Shown piece after piece: positions 26,283 to 34,440 of a DNA stretch of 64,000 nucleotides. Made by a program: the position numbers and the translations under genes. Position 1 is the first letter of the stretch. Every line of letters begins with the position of its first letter. The notes beneath the pieces are model-generated. The model worked only from the letters and a program-made list of their open reading frames with translations. It was not told the origin of the DNA and did not search any database. The stretch lies in NCBI RefSeq assembly GCF_027853245.1, contig NZ_JAPTZM010000008.1; one strand, given 5' to 3'. This DNA comes from Atlantibacter subterraneus (lineage in GTDB: Bacteria; Pseudomonadota; Gammaproteobacteria; Enterobacterales; Enterobacteriaceae).

Positions 26283-26316
26283 CTGCCGTTGAGGGTGTTT
26301 GCAGGCCTCAACGGCA
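26283..26316 (-). other. Intercistronic hairpin between rsmE and gshB
   Basis: A perfect 12 bp inverted repeat (CTGCCGTTGAGG / CCTCAACGGCAG) with a 10 nt loop lies just before the gshB ribosome-binding site. It has no T run. It may slow degradation or reduce flow from rsmE into gshB. Confidence 0.5.
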
Positions 26317-26320
26317 GATG

Positions 26321-27052
26321 TTAACCCAGATCGCCAAAACGCACCTGTAGCGCGGTAATAGCGGTGAGCGCGGTGGTTTCAGTGCGTAATACGCGTGGCC
26401 CCAACAGAATATCAGTAAATTGATGCTGTGCGGTCATGGCAATTTCATCGGCGCTCAGCCCGCCTTCAGGGCCGATCAGTAAGCGCACGCGCTGGACCGG
26501 AAGGGGCAGGGTGTTGATGCTCTGGCTGGCGCGGGGGTGCAGGTTGAGCTTTAGCCCCTCGTCAGGCTCGGCGCACCAGTCTTCCAGATCCATCGCCGGA
26601 CGGATTTCCGGGATGCGGTTGCGCCCGCACTGTTCGCAGGCGGCGATAGCGATTTTCTGCCACTGCTGAATTTTCTTGTTTAACCGTTCGGCATCCAGCT
26701 TAACGCCGCAGCGCTCGGAAAATAGCGGGGTAATGACGTTCACGCCCAGCTCAATGGATTTCTGGATGGTAAATTCCATCTTTTCGCCGCGCGACATCAC
26801 CTGGCCTAAATGCAAATGCAGCGGCGATTCACGATTGTCTTCGGCGGCGCTGAGCACCTGAACCCGCACGCTTTTCTTATCGGCATGGGTAATGCGGGCG
26901 TCAAATACCTGATTTGACCCGTCGAACAGCTGTAGCTGGTGGTCCGGGCCCATACGCAGCACGCGGCCAACGTGATTGGCGGCGTCGTCGCTTAATGCGA
27001 TTTCAAGATTAGGGCTGAGAGGCTCAGGATGATAAATGCGGGGAATGCGCAT
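26321..27052 (-). CDS. rsmE: 16S rRNA m3U1498 methyltransferase RsmE
   Basis: SPOUT-class methyltransferase that modifies U1498 of 16S rRNA. It has 243 residues, as in E. coli. An N-terminal PUA-like domain (MRIPRIYHPEPL) precedes the trefoil-knot domain with the SAM-binding LLIGPEGGLSADE and the C-terminal LLGPRVLRTETTALTAI. It is upstream of gshB on the same strand; endA lies 74 bp further upstream with a hairpin between. Confidence 0.97.
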   Translation of the reverse strand: MRIPRIYHPEPLSPNLEIALSDDAANHVGRVLRMGPDHQLQLFDGSNQVFDARITHADKKSVRVQVLSAAEDNRESPLHLHLGQVMSRGEKMEFTIQKSIELGVNVITPLFSERCGVKLDAERLNKKIQQWQKIAIAACEQCGRNRIPEIRPAMDLEDWCAEPDEGLKLNLHPRASQSINTLPLPVQRVRLLIGPEGGLSADEIAMTAQHQFTDILLGPRVLRTETTALTAITALQVRFGDLG

Positions 27053-27072
27053 AACGATAATCCGGTCAAAGG

Positions 27073-27099
27073 CGTTCCCCCTGACATGAGGGGGGAACG
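27073..27099 (-). terminator. Hairpin downstream of endA
   Basis: Inverted repeat CGTTCCCCC / GGGGGAACG with a short loop after the endA stop. On the - strand it is followed by CCTTTGACC, a poor T run, so it is at best a partial terminator. Confidence 0.45.
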
Positions 27100-27126
27100 G
27101 CAGTTTTCAATGCCCGGTAGTGTAGG

Positions 27127-27834
27127 TTAGCTCTTTTGGGCCTGGCAAGCCTGCTGAACATAGGGGTTGTGATTGCCCTGCACGCGGGCAATCCGCTCGT
27201 CGCGTTCGCACTCCCACGCGGTGACCGGGTAAAGCTTATTCCAGGCGTTGAATAGCTGAGTTTGCTGGCGGGACAGCGTCAGTGAATATTTATCCCGCAT
27301 ATAGAAATAGGTGCGGGCAATGGCCCCACGCGCCCGCGCTGGCGGCTCGGCTAATTTTTCTTTGAAATCAACTTTCATCGCGCACTGGCCGTACTGGCCT
27401 TCCCCGCCGTTCCACTGGCTGTACATAAAGTTGCCGCGATCGCCATTTACCTCGCCCACCGCAGGCTGCAGGTTATGCATATCGCTTTCCATGGTGCGAT
27501 AAACCGGGTCTTTAGCGCAGTTTTTCCGTCCGCCGTCCTGCCAGCACTGGCGCTGATGGCCGAACTGCCAGGCGGGCACCACGTGTTCCCATTCGATGCG
27601 CGAAGCGCGGTTCTCATTTTTGCGCACTTTATAACCACAAGATTCCAGATCGGGGATACCTTTTTTCCCCTGCCAGGTAATCTTGCAACCGCAATAAAAA
27701 TCGCCAGGGGCGTTAGCGTTGACTTTCACCCCTGCGGCTTTGGCCTGTGAAAAGTTATTAATTTCAGCGCTGTTTGCGCTCCATGAAAACGCGGCTGCAA
27801 CGCCTGCAACCGCCAGAATAAATTTGCGAGACAT
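27127..27834 (-). CDS. endA: Periplasmic endonuclease I
   Basis: Secreted non-specific DNase of the periplasm, beta-beta-alpha metal type. It has 235 residues from ATG 27834, preceded by GGAG at good spacing; a longer reading from 27891 would place 19 polar residues before the signal peptide. The signal peptide is residues 1 to about 20 (FILAVAGVAAAFSWSANSA). The catalytic region is EWEHVVPAWQFGHQRQCW, with conserved cysteines for disulfides and DMHNLQPAVGEVNGDRGN after it. Confidence 0.96.
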   Translation of the reverse strand: MSRKFILAVAGVAAAFSWSANSAEINNFSQAKAAGVKVNANAPGDFYCGCKITWQGKKGIPDLESCGYKVRKNENRASRIEWEHVVPAWQFGHQRQCWQDGGRKNCAKDPVYRTMESDMHNLQPAVGEVNGDRGNFMYSQWNGGEGQYGQCAMKVDFKEKLAEPPARARGAIARTYFYMRDKYSLTLSRQQTQLFNAWNKLYPVTAWECERDERIARVQGNHNPYVQQACQAQKS

Positions 27835-27930
27835 CCCGGACTCCGTGTCAAAACGAGCCCGCACCGTAACCAACGGTGGCATCGGTTGCAATTAGTCAGA
27901 TCAGAAAATTTCCAGATAACGCGCTAAAAA

Positions 27931-28440
27931 CTAACTTGTTGTCGATTCTGGTTTCAGTTTCTCGCCGCAGTGCACGCAGCGGTACTCGGTTTCGCCGCGC
28001 AGTACCCGGTTATGACGCCGCACCGTGAGCTGATGGAGCTGGCAACGACAGCGGTAGGGGAAGGTGTTGCGGGCCAGCGAGTCCAGCGCGAACTGATGGG
28101 TGCGTCGCGCCGGAATGCCCAGCACGCTCTCCATCATCCACTTCCACTCTTTGCCATGGGGCGCAACGCGGCCAAACTGTTTCCACACCAGCAGATGGGC
28201 CAGTTCATGGGGCACCACTTCTTCCACAAAAGCCTGAAGATTTTCCTGCAAAAGCGTGGGATTAAGGCGGATTTCATAGCGTTCAAGCCAGGCGGTACCC
28301 GCAGCGGTGCCGCGCTGTTGATAGACCAGTTTTGGCTCAGGGTAGTCGCGACCAAGATGCTGGTTGGCCCGCGCTAAATTGTCGCGCAGGCTGCGCATCA
28401 CGGCTTGTTGAGTGGCGATAGGGAGACGCAGGGTTTTCAT
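27931..28440 (-). CDS. sprT: SprT family zinc protein
   Basis: SprT-like protein of 169 residues (E. coli 165) with a metalloprotease-type motif H78-ELAH and a C-terminal treble-clef zinc site made of C-R-C and C-VH-C pairs (YRCRCQ, YRCVHCG). The bacterial role is unclear; eukaryotic Spartan/SPRTN relatives degrade DNA-protein crosslinks. It lies 96 bp upstream of endA in the same direction, as in E. coli. Confidence 0.93.
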   Translation of the reverse strand: MKTLRLPIATQQAVMRSLRDNLARANQHLGRDYPEPKLVYQQRGTAAGTAWLERYEIRLNPTLLQENLQAFVEEVVPHELAHLLVWKQFGRVAPHGKEWKWMMESVLGIPARRTHQFALDSLARNTFPYRCRCQLHQLTVRRHNRVLRGETEYRCVHCGEKLKPESTTS

Positions 28441-28484
28441 AACGGCAAAGCATAGAGGGAAGGGGATAGTGCTGCAACCGAAAG

Positions 28485-28508
28485 ACGCCCTCCCCGCAGA
28501 GAGGGCGT
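28485..28508 (-). terminator. Probable galP terminator
   Basis: An 8 bp stem (ACGCCCTC / GAGGGCGT) with an 8 nt loop lies immediately after the galP stop. On the - strand it is followed by CTTTCGG, a weak T run. Confidence 0.6.
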
Positions 28509-28513
28509 AACGA

Positions 28514-29896
28514 TTAGTTGTGTGAGCCGATCTCGCGCAGGCGACGGCCTTTCATCAGGTTGCGTTCGATATGCTCCAGGGAGATATGTTTGGTCTCTGG
28601 CACCAGCCACAGGGTCAGCACGATAAACAACAGGTTCAACCCGCCGTACACCCAGAAGGTATTGGCGTTGCCCAGCGTATTCAGCATCGTCAGGAAGGTT
28701 GCGCCGACGATCATGTTGGCGATCCAGTTAGTGGCGGTAGAACAGGTGATACCGAAATCACGTCCTTTCAGCGGCTGGATTTCCGAGCACAGCACCCAAA
28801 TCAGCGGACCGGCGCTCATAGCGAAGCCCACGATAAACATCAGCAGCATCGCGACGGCGAAATACTGACCGGTGGCGGTTTCGATACCGGCATGCATCTG
28901 ATAACCCAGAATGCCCATGCCTGTCGCCATTACCAGGAAGCCCAACACCAGCGTCGGTTTACGGCCCCAGCGATCCACCAGGCCGATGGCGATAAAGGTC
29001 GCCAGCACGTTGGTCAAACCGACAATCACCGTACCCCACATCTGCTCTTTGGTATTGGCATAGCCCGCCAGTTCAAAGATTTTCGGGGCGTAATACATGA
29101 TGACGTTCATCCCGGTGAACTGCTGCATTACCTGCAACAGCACGCCGAGGAAGACCGCACGGCGGAAGTTACTGTTGTCTTTGAACAGCGCCCAGCCGCT
29201 CTGTTTGACCTTCAGGCTTTCACGGATCTCATCCAGTTCGCGTCTCGCTTCGGCGCTGGAGTCGCGCAGATGCATCAGCACGCGTTCCGCATCGTGGAAG
29301 CGGCGTTTAGCGGCGAACCAGCGCGGGCTGTCGGGAAGGAAGAATACGCCAATCAGCAACAGCACAGCCGGAATAGTGATGATCCCCAGCATCCAGCGCC
29401 AGGCACCCGCATCGCTAAACGCGGTATCGGAAAGATAGGCGGCGAGAATACCGATGGTGATCATCAGCTGATACATCGAAATCATGCTGCCGCGAATTTT
29501 TTCCGGCGCGATTTCAGAAAGGTACAGCGGCGCGGTGTAGGAGGCGATACCCACCGCCAGGCCGAGCAGCACGCGGGAGACGATTAAGATCTCAACGTTA
29601 GGCGCGGCAGCGGAACAGAGTGAACCTGCCACAAACAGCACTGAACCGATCATCAGGCTTTTTCTACGCCCGAGAGAGGAAGAGAGCCATCCACTGCCTA
29701 CGGCACCCACGGCGGCACCGAACATCATTGAACTCACCACCCATTCCTGCTGATGAGCGGTGATCTGGAAATCGTCAGTGATAAACGGCAGTGCGCCTGC
29801 AATAACCCCGATATCCAGACCAAAAAGTAACCCTGCCAGTGCAGCCAGAAAGCAGACGAAAAACGTCATGCGTCTATTTTTATTCTTGTCAGGCAT
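28514..29896 (-). CDS. galP: Galactose:proton symporter GalP
   Basis: Major facilitator superfamily sugar porter that imports galactose and glucose with protons. It has 460 residues from ATG 29896 (E. coli 464). Two adjacent ATGs occur (29899 and 29896); the second has better spacing from GGGAGGG. Twelve membrane helices; sugar-porter signatures LGRRKSL and PDSPRWFAAKRR in the first half, QQFTGMNVIMYYAP (sugar binding), DRWGRKPT and VPETKH in the second. Upstream are a consensus CRP site and GalR/GalS-like operators. Confidence 0.96.
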   Translation of the reverse strand: MPDKNKNRRMTFFVCFLAALAGLLFGLDIGVIAGALPFITDDFQITAHQQEWVVSSMMFGAAVGAVGSGWLSSSLGRRKSLMIGSVLFVAGSLCSAAAPNVEILIVSRVLLGLAVGIASYTAPLYLSEIAPEKIRGSMISMYQLMITIGILAAYLSDTAFSDAGAWRWMLGIITIPAVLLLIGVFFLPDSPRWFAAKRRFHDAERVLMHLRDSSAEARRELDEIRESLKVKQSGWALFKDNSNFRRAVFLGVLLQVMQQFTGMNVIMYYAPKIFELAGYANTKEQMWGTVIVGLTNVLATFIAIGLVDRWGRKPTLVLGFLVMATGMGILGYQMHAGIETATGQYFAVAMLLMFIVGFAMSAGPLIWVLCSEIQPLKGRDFGITCSTATNWIANMIVGATFLTMLNTLGNANTFWVYGGLNLLFIVLTLWLVPETKHISLEHIERNLMKGRRLREIGSHN

Positions 29897-29960
29897 CATG
29901 CCCTCCCATTGAATTATTGATTTTATCAATGAAAGGGTAGGTGATAATCACGCAGACAAT

Positions 29961-29976
29961 TGTGATGAGAATCACA
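29961..29976. promoter_or_regulatory. CRP binding site upstream of galP
   Basis: TGTGA-TGAGAA-TCACA is an exact match to the core CRP consensus TGTGA-N6-TCACA. It lies 65 bp before the galP start and 3 bp from the GalR/GalS-like operator. Catabolite activation of galP is known in E. coli. Confidence 0.85.
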
Positions 29977-29979
29977 TCA

Positions 29980-29995
29980 ATGTAATCGCTTACAC
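29980..29995. promoter_or_regulatory. GalR/GalS operator upstream of galP
   Basis: Read on the - strand, GTGTAAGCGATTACAT matches the Gal operator consensus GTGNAANCGNTTNCAC at all fixed positions except the last. It lies 84-99 bp before the galP start, next to the CRP site. Confidence 0.75.
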
Positions 29996-30161
29996 TTGAT
30001 AAGATTGATGGATTGAAAATTAACTTATTAAAAACAATTGGTTAATTTAATTGGAAGGAGTTATAAACATAATGTTTAAGATAAAACTGAAATTAATGTA
30101 ACTACTATCATTTTAACCAGACGCTAAAAGAAAATTCCTAAAATAGCGTGCTTGAAAGCGG

Positions 30162-30177
30162 CTGTAATCGTTCTCAC
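30162..30177. promoter_or_regulatory. Second, weaker Gal operator-like sequence
   Basis: CTGTAATCGTTCTCAC, read on the - strand as GTGAGAACGATTACAG, agrees with the Gal operator consensus at 10 of 12 fixed positions. It is centred 182 bp from the first operator, which could allow looping, but it is a weak match. Confidence 0.4.
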
Positions 30178-30196
30178 AGGACAAGTGAATAACGGA

Positions 30197-30226
30197 AATA
30201 AAAAAGGCCAGCACGAGGCTGGCCTT
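30197..30226 (-). terminator. metK terminator
   Basis: Stem AAGGCCAGC / GCTGGCCTT with a 5 nt loop, 18 bp after the metK stop, followed on the - strand by a run of six T then ATTT. Confidence 0.92.
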
Positions 30227-30243
30227 CAAAGATTGCGGGTAAC

Positions 30244-31398
30244 TTATTTCAGACCGGCAGCGTCACGCAGCAGCGCGGCTTTGTCGGTTTTTTCCCACGG
30301 GAAATGCTCGCGACCAAAGTGACCGTATGCCGCGGTCTCTTTGTAGATCGGGTGCAGCAGATCCAGCATCTGGATCAGACCATACGGACGCAGGTCGAAG
30401 AACTCGCGAACCAGCAGAGTCAGCTGTTCGGTGGCGATTTTCTCGGTGCCAAAGGTTTCCACCATGATGGACGTCGGTTCAGCCACGCCAATCGCGTAGG
30501 AAACCTGAATTTCACAACGGTCAGCCAGGCCAGCAGCAACGATGTTTTTCGCTACATAACGCGCCGCGTAAGCTGCGGAACGGTCAACTTTTGACGGATC
30601 CTTACCCGAGAACGCGCCGCCGCCGTGACGAGCCATGCCGCCGTAGGTATCAACGATGATTTTACGCCCGGTCAGACCGCAGTCGCCCATCGGGCCGCCG
30701 ATCACGAAACGACCGGTTGGGTTGATGAAGTATTTGGTGGTTTCGCTCAGCCATTCCGCAGGCAGAACCGGCTTGATGATCTCTTCCATCACCGCTTCGT
30801 GCAGCGATTTCTGATCAATGTCTTCCGCGTGCTGGGTAGACAGAACAACGGCATCGATACCGACGATTTTGTTGTTGTCGTACTGGAAAGTAACCTGGCT
30901 TTTCGCATCCGGACGCAGCCACGGCAGGGCGCCGTTTTTGCGTACTTCAGCCTGGCGCTGCACCAGACGGTGTGCATAGGTGACCGGCGCTGGCATCAGC
31001 ACGTCGGTTTCGTTGGTGGCATAACCAAACATCAGGCCCTGGTCGCCCGCGCCTTGTTCCAGCGGATCGGTGCGGTCAACGCCCTGGTTGATGTCCGGAG
31101 ACTGTTTGCCAATTGCACTTAACACCGCGCAGGAGTTGGCATCAAAGCCCATATCAGAATGCACGTAGCCGATTTCGCGGACCGTGTTGCGGGTGATCTC
31201 TTCGATATCAACCCATGCGCTGGTGGTGATTTCACCGCCCACTAAAACCATGCCGGTTTTCACATAAGTTTCGCAGGCCACGCGCGCTTTCGGATCTTGT
31301 TCCAGGATTGCGTCAAGGACTGCATCGGAGATCTGGTCAGCGATTTTATCGGGATGCCCTTCTGATACAGACTCGGATGTAAAAAGGTGTTTAGCCAT
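30244..31398 (-). CDS. metK: S-adenosylmethionine synthetase MetK
   Basis: Makes SAM from methionine and ATP; essential. It has 384 residues, as in E. coli. The N-terminal GHPDKIADQ (14-22), the methionine-loop region around DQGLMFGYATNET and the glycine-rich phosphate loop GGGAFSGKDPSKVDRSAAY are visible. It is monocistronic, with its own terminator and tandem MetJ-like boxes about 170 bp upstream. Confidence 0.99.
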   Translation of the reverse strand: MAKHLFTSESVSEGHPDKIADQISDAVLDAILEQDPKARVACETYVKTGMVLVGGEITTSAWVDIEEITRNTVREIGYVHSDMGFDANSCAVLSAIGKQSPDINQGVDRTDPLEQGAGDQGLMFGYATNETDVLMPAPVTYAHRLVQRQAEVRKNGALPWLRPDAKSQVTFQYDNNKIVGIDAVVLSTQHAEDIDQKSLHEAVMEEIIKPVLPAEWLSETTKYFINPTGRFVIGGPMGDCGLTGRKIIVDTYGGMARHGGGAFSGKDPSKVDRSAAYAARYVAKNIVAAGLADRCEIQVSYAIGVAEPTSIMVETFGTEKIATEQLTLLVREFFDLRPYGLIQMLDLLHPIYKETAAYGHFGREHFPWEKTDKAALLRDAAGLK

Positions 31399-31568
31399 AT
31401 TCGTTTAAACTCGGTATTAATATGTTAACTCAACGTATTGTATTAAAAGCACTTACCTGCCTTCTGGCAGCGGCTTGCAGGCAATACAGGCGATGAGTGT
31501 TAATCCTCTTTTTCTCTTACCGGGCGGTTTCGCCTTGTGCAAAGTATCCTGAAGCACAATGGGTATAT

Positions 31569-31592
31569 AGATGGATTAACATCTGGACGGCT
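31569..31592. promoter_or_regulatory. Tandem MetJ (met box)-like repeats upstream of metK
   Basis: Three contiguous 8-mers, AGATGGAT, TAACATCT and GGACGGCT, match the met box consensus AGACGTCT at 5, 5 and 6 of 8 positions. MetJ binds tandem imperfect boxes, and metK belongs to its regulon in E. coli. The distance from the gene (171 bp) implies a long 5' leader or an upstream promoter. Confidence 0.5.
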
Positions 31593-32129
31593 ATTCTAGG
31601 TCATTTATTCATCCCTTTTCCAGCGATTTTTACCCGGCGTTAAACAGGCGAAACGGTGGAAATGGCAATATTTCCTGACATCGGCGTCAATCACGCGATT
31701 TTTATTTTGCATTTACCCCCTGTTGTCGGTATAAAACGGCGCGCGCGGCTTCTCCATTTTCGCTTTTGCAGCGAAGGGGGAAAAAAAGCGCACGACGATT
31801 GTTCGTGTCGCCACTTCCAGCCGGGTTGAGCATTAACCATTAGCTTTGCTTGTCGCTTGCCCCTAAAGGCTGGCGTGGAGGTGATACGAAATAATGAATC
31901 GGAGTAATCTGCAGAATCTGTCACACCGTTCTGGTGTACTGTTGTTCCTCTCAACCTGCATCCCTTTTTTGCAAACCTGCCGATGTTCTACCCATCTCGG
32001 CGCTTCTCAGGATTCCCGGGCCGGTTAAGGCTTGCGATAACTGAACAAGGGCGCTCTTGCTCAGCAAGGGTTTTCTCGTGGTTTCGTCGAACCTGTCATA
32101 CAGCGTTCGGATACGTGTTTTACAATGAT
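31593..32129. other. Long non-coding stretch between metK and yqgB
   Basis: Divergent promoter region of metK (-) and yqgB-speA (+). Open frames here are short, on both strands and with no recognisable product; I support no gene. I see no counterpart of E. coli yqgD. Confidence 0.6.
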
Positions 32130-32297
32130 ATGAATATGAAACCGGTCGCACAGCGGGGCGGTCAGCGTACTATGCTGCCAGGTCCGGCTGTTTATGGGTT
32201 GTTATCGCATTTTAACGCTGCGATAGTAGTCAACTTCGCTATGCCCGACGGTATCGGGTATACACTTCCAACAGAGTTTGAGGTTCGCTATGTCTGA
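32130..32297 (+). CDS. yqgB: Small protein YqgB, overlapping speA
   Basis: A 55-residue ORF resembles E. coli YqgB (43 residues): KPVAQ near the start, then YGLLSHFNAAIVVNF. The C-terminal 17 or so residues (PDGIGYTLPTEFEVRYV) extend beyond the E. coli protein and run into speA, overlapping it by 8 bp (ATGTCTGA). The start may be ATG 32130 or 32136; neither has a strong ribosome-binding site. Relatives are annotated as acid-stress response proteins. Placement directly before speA is conserved, so it may act as a leader peptide or regulator of arginine decarboxylase; that is inference. Confidence 0.75.
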   Translation: MNMKPVAQRGGQRTMLPGPAVYGLLSHFNAAIVVNFAMPDGIGYTLPTEFEVRYV

Positions 32298-34266
32298 CGA
32301 CATGTCTTCGTTTTCGCCTTCGTCAGCAGGCGAACAGGGTGTACTACGTTCCATGCAGGAGGTTGCAATGAGTTCTCAGGAAGCCAGTAAAATGCTGCGC
32401 ACCTACAACATTGCCTGGTGGGGCAATAATTACTATGACGTCAACGAACTGGGCCATATCAGCGTCTGCCCGGATCCCGACGTCCCGGAAGCCCGCGTGG
32501 ATCTCGCCAAACTGGTGAAAGCCCGTGAAGCGCAAGGTCAGCGCTTGCCTGCGTTATTCTGCTTCCCGCAGATTTTGCAGCACCGCCTGCGTTCTATTAA
32601 TGCCGCGTTCAAACGCGCGCGCGAATCCTATGGCTATAACGGCGACTATTTCCTGGTATATCCGATTAAGGTTAACCAGCATCGTCGCGTCATCGAAACG
32701 CTGATCCACTCCGGCGAACCGCTGGGCCTGGAAGCAGGCTCTAAAGCGGAGCTGATGGCCGTGCTGGCCCATGCGGGCATGACGCGTTCCGTTATCGTCT
32801 GTAACGGCTATAAAGACCGTGAATACATTCGTCTGGCATTAATTGGTGAAAAGATGGGCCACAAGGTCTATCTGGTTATCGAGAAAATGTCGGAAATCCG
32901 CATCGTGCTGGAAGAGGCCGAGCGGCTGAACGTGGTGCCGCGTCTGGGCGTGCGTGCCCGTCTGGCGTCCCAGGGCTCTGGCAAATGGCAGTCCTCCGGC
33001 GGCGAAAAATCAAAATTCGGCCTGGCGGCGACCCAGGTACTGCAACTGGTTGAGATGCTACGCGAAGCGGGCCGCCTCGACAGCCTGCAACTGCTGCACT
33101 TCCACCTCGGCTCGCAGATGGCCAATATTCGCGACATCGCTACCGGCGTACGTGAATCGGCGCGTTTCTACGTTGAACTGCATAAGCTGGGCGTGAATAT
33201 CCAGTGCTTCGACGTGGGCGGTGGTCTGGGCGTGGACTATGAAGGCACCCGTTCGCAGTCTGACTGCTCGGTGAACTACGGTCTGAACGAATACGCCAAC
33301 AACATTATTTGGGCGATTGGCGATGCCTGTGAAGAAAACGGACTGCCGCACCCGACGGTGATCACCGAGTCTGGCCGCGCGGTCACCGCGCACCATACCG
33401 TGCTGGTATCCAATATCATCGGCGTTGAGCGCAACGAATACACCGTGCCCACCGCGCCTGCTGAAGACGCGGCGCGCGCGCTGCAAAGCATGTGGGAAAC
33501 CTGGCAGGAGATGCACGAGCCGGGCACCCGCCGCTCGCTGCGCGAATGGCTGCACGACAGCCAGATGGACCTGCATGACATTCACGTGGGCTATTCCTCT
33601 GGCGCGTTTAGCCTGCAGGAGCGCGCGTGGGCGGAGCAGCTCTACCTGAGCATGTGTCATGAAGTGCAGAAACAGCTTGATCCGAGCAACCGCGCCCATC
33701 GTCCGATTATCGACGAATTGCAGGAGCGTATGGCGGACAAGATGTACATCAACTTCTCCCTGTTCCAGTCGATGCCGGATGCCTGGGGTATCGACCAGCT
33801 GTTCCCGGTGATGCCGCTGGAAGGGCTGAACCAGATCCCGGAACGTCGCGCGGTGCTGCTGGATATCACCTGTGACTCTGACGGCGCCATCGATCACTAT
33901 ATCGACGGCGACGGGATTGCTACCACCATGCCGATGCCGGAGTACGACCCGGAGAACCCGCCGATGCTGGGCTTCTTTATGGTGGGCGCGTATCAGGAAA
34001 TTCTTGGCAACATGCACAACCTGTTCGGCGATACCGAAGCGGTTGACGTGTTTGTATTCCCTGATGGCAGCGTCGAAGTGGAGCTGTCCGACGAAGGGGA
34101 TACCGTGGCGGATATGCTGCAATACGTGCAGCTCGATCCGGGTACGCTGCTGACCCAGTTCCGCGATCAGGTGAAAAACACCGATCTGGACGATGCGCTG
34201 CAACAGCAGTTCCTCGAAGAGTTTGAAGCCGGTCTTTACGGGTACACTTATCTGGAAGACGAGTAA
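32290..34266 (+). CDS. speA: Biosynthetic arginine decarboxylase SpeA
   Basis: PLP enzyme that decarboxylates arginine to agmatine, first step of the arginine route to putrescine. It has 658 residues from ATG 32290, preceded by TTTGAGG; an upstream ATG at 32278 would add four residues. The PLP lysine is K127 in YPIKVNQHRRV. HFHLGSQMANI, FDVGGGLGVDYEG and the active-site DITCDSDG are visible. The N-terminal 30 residues differ from E. coli. speB, the next enzyme, follows after a terminator. Confidence 0.98.
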   Translation: MSDDMSSFSPSSAGEQGVLRSMQEVAMSSQEASKMLRTYNIAWWGNNYYDVNELGHISVCPDPDVPEARVDLAKLVKAREAQGQRLPALFCFPQILQHRLRSINAAFKRARESYGYNGDYFLVYPIKVNQHRRVIETLIHSGEPLGLEAGSKAELMAVLAHAGMTRSVIVCNGYKDREYIRLALIGEKMGHKVYLVIEKMSEIRIVLEEAERLNVVPRLGVRARLASQGSGKWQSSGGEKSKFGLAATQVLQLVEMLREAGRLDSLQLLHFHLGSQMANIRDIATGVRESARFYVELHKLGVNIQCFDVGGGLGVDYEGTRSQSDCSVNYGLNEYANNIIWAIGDACEENGLPHPTVITESGRAVTAHHTVLVSNIIGVERNEYTVPTAPAEDAARALQSMWETWQEMHEPGTRRSLREWLHDSQMDLHDIHVGYSSGAFSLQERAWAEQLYLSMCHEVQKQLDPSNRAHRPIIDELQERMADKMYINFSLFQSMPDAWGIDQLFPVMPLEGLNQIPERRAVLLDITCDSDGAIDHYIDGDGIATTMPMPEYDPENPPMLGFFMVGAYQEILGNMHNLFGDTEAVDVFVFPDGSVEVELSDEGDTVADMLQYVQLDPGTLLTQFRDQVKNTDLDDALQQQFLEEFEAGLYGYTYLEDE

Positions 34267-34367
34267 CTACCCGGCTGCGTCTGCCTGGCTATACTGATGG
34301 GCATGCAGACGCTTGAACCCGGCATCAAACACGGCGATAATTCGCGCCAGCAAACTGACTCTAATCA

Positions 34368-34411
34368 ATCCCTTCCTCGTCGGGCTTAACGACGCGGAGG
34401 GGATTTTTTTT
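34368..34411 (+). terminator. Terminator or attenuator between speA and speB
   Basis: Imperfect 15 bp stem (ATCCCTTCCTCGTCG / CGACGCGGAGGGGAT, two mismatches) followed by eight T. It separates speA from speB, so speB must have its own promoter or rely on readthrough. Confidence 0.85.
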
Positions 34412-34440
34412 ACATCGACTTTACGAAAGAGGTCATATCA

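Larger units (their letters stand above)
29897..30196. other. galP-metK intergenic control region
   Basis: About 300 bp, markedly AT-rich in 30000-30150, with no plausible gene. It holds the galP promoter, one CRP site and two operator-like sequences, given separately, and ends at the metK terminator. Confidence 0.7.

Noticed and set aside
28571..29587. 338-codon open frame on the + strand across galP
   Set aside because: Shadow of galP; translation lacks the features of a real protein, and galP itself is certain.
31691..31954. 87-codon frame on the - strand upstream of metK
   Set aside because: No homology that I recognise, no ribosome-binding site and an amino-acid composition typical of random sequence.
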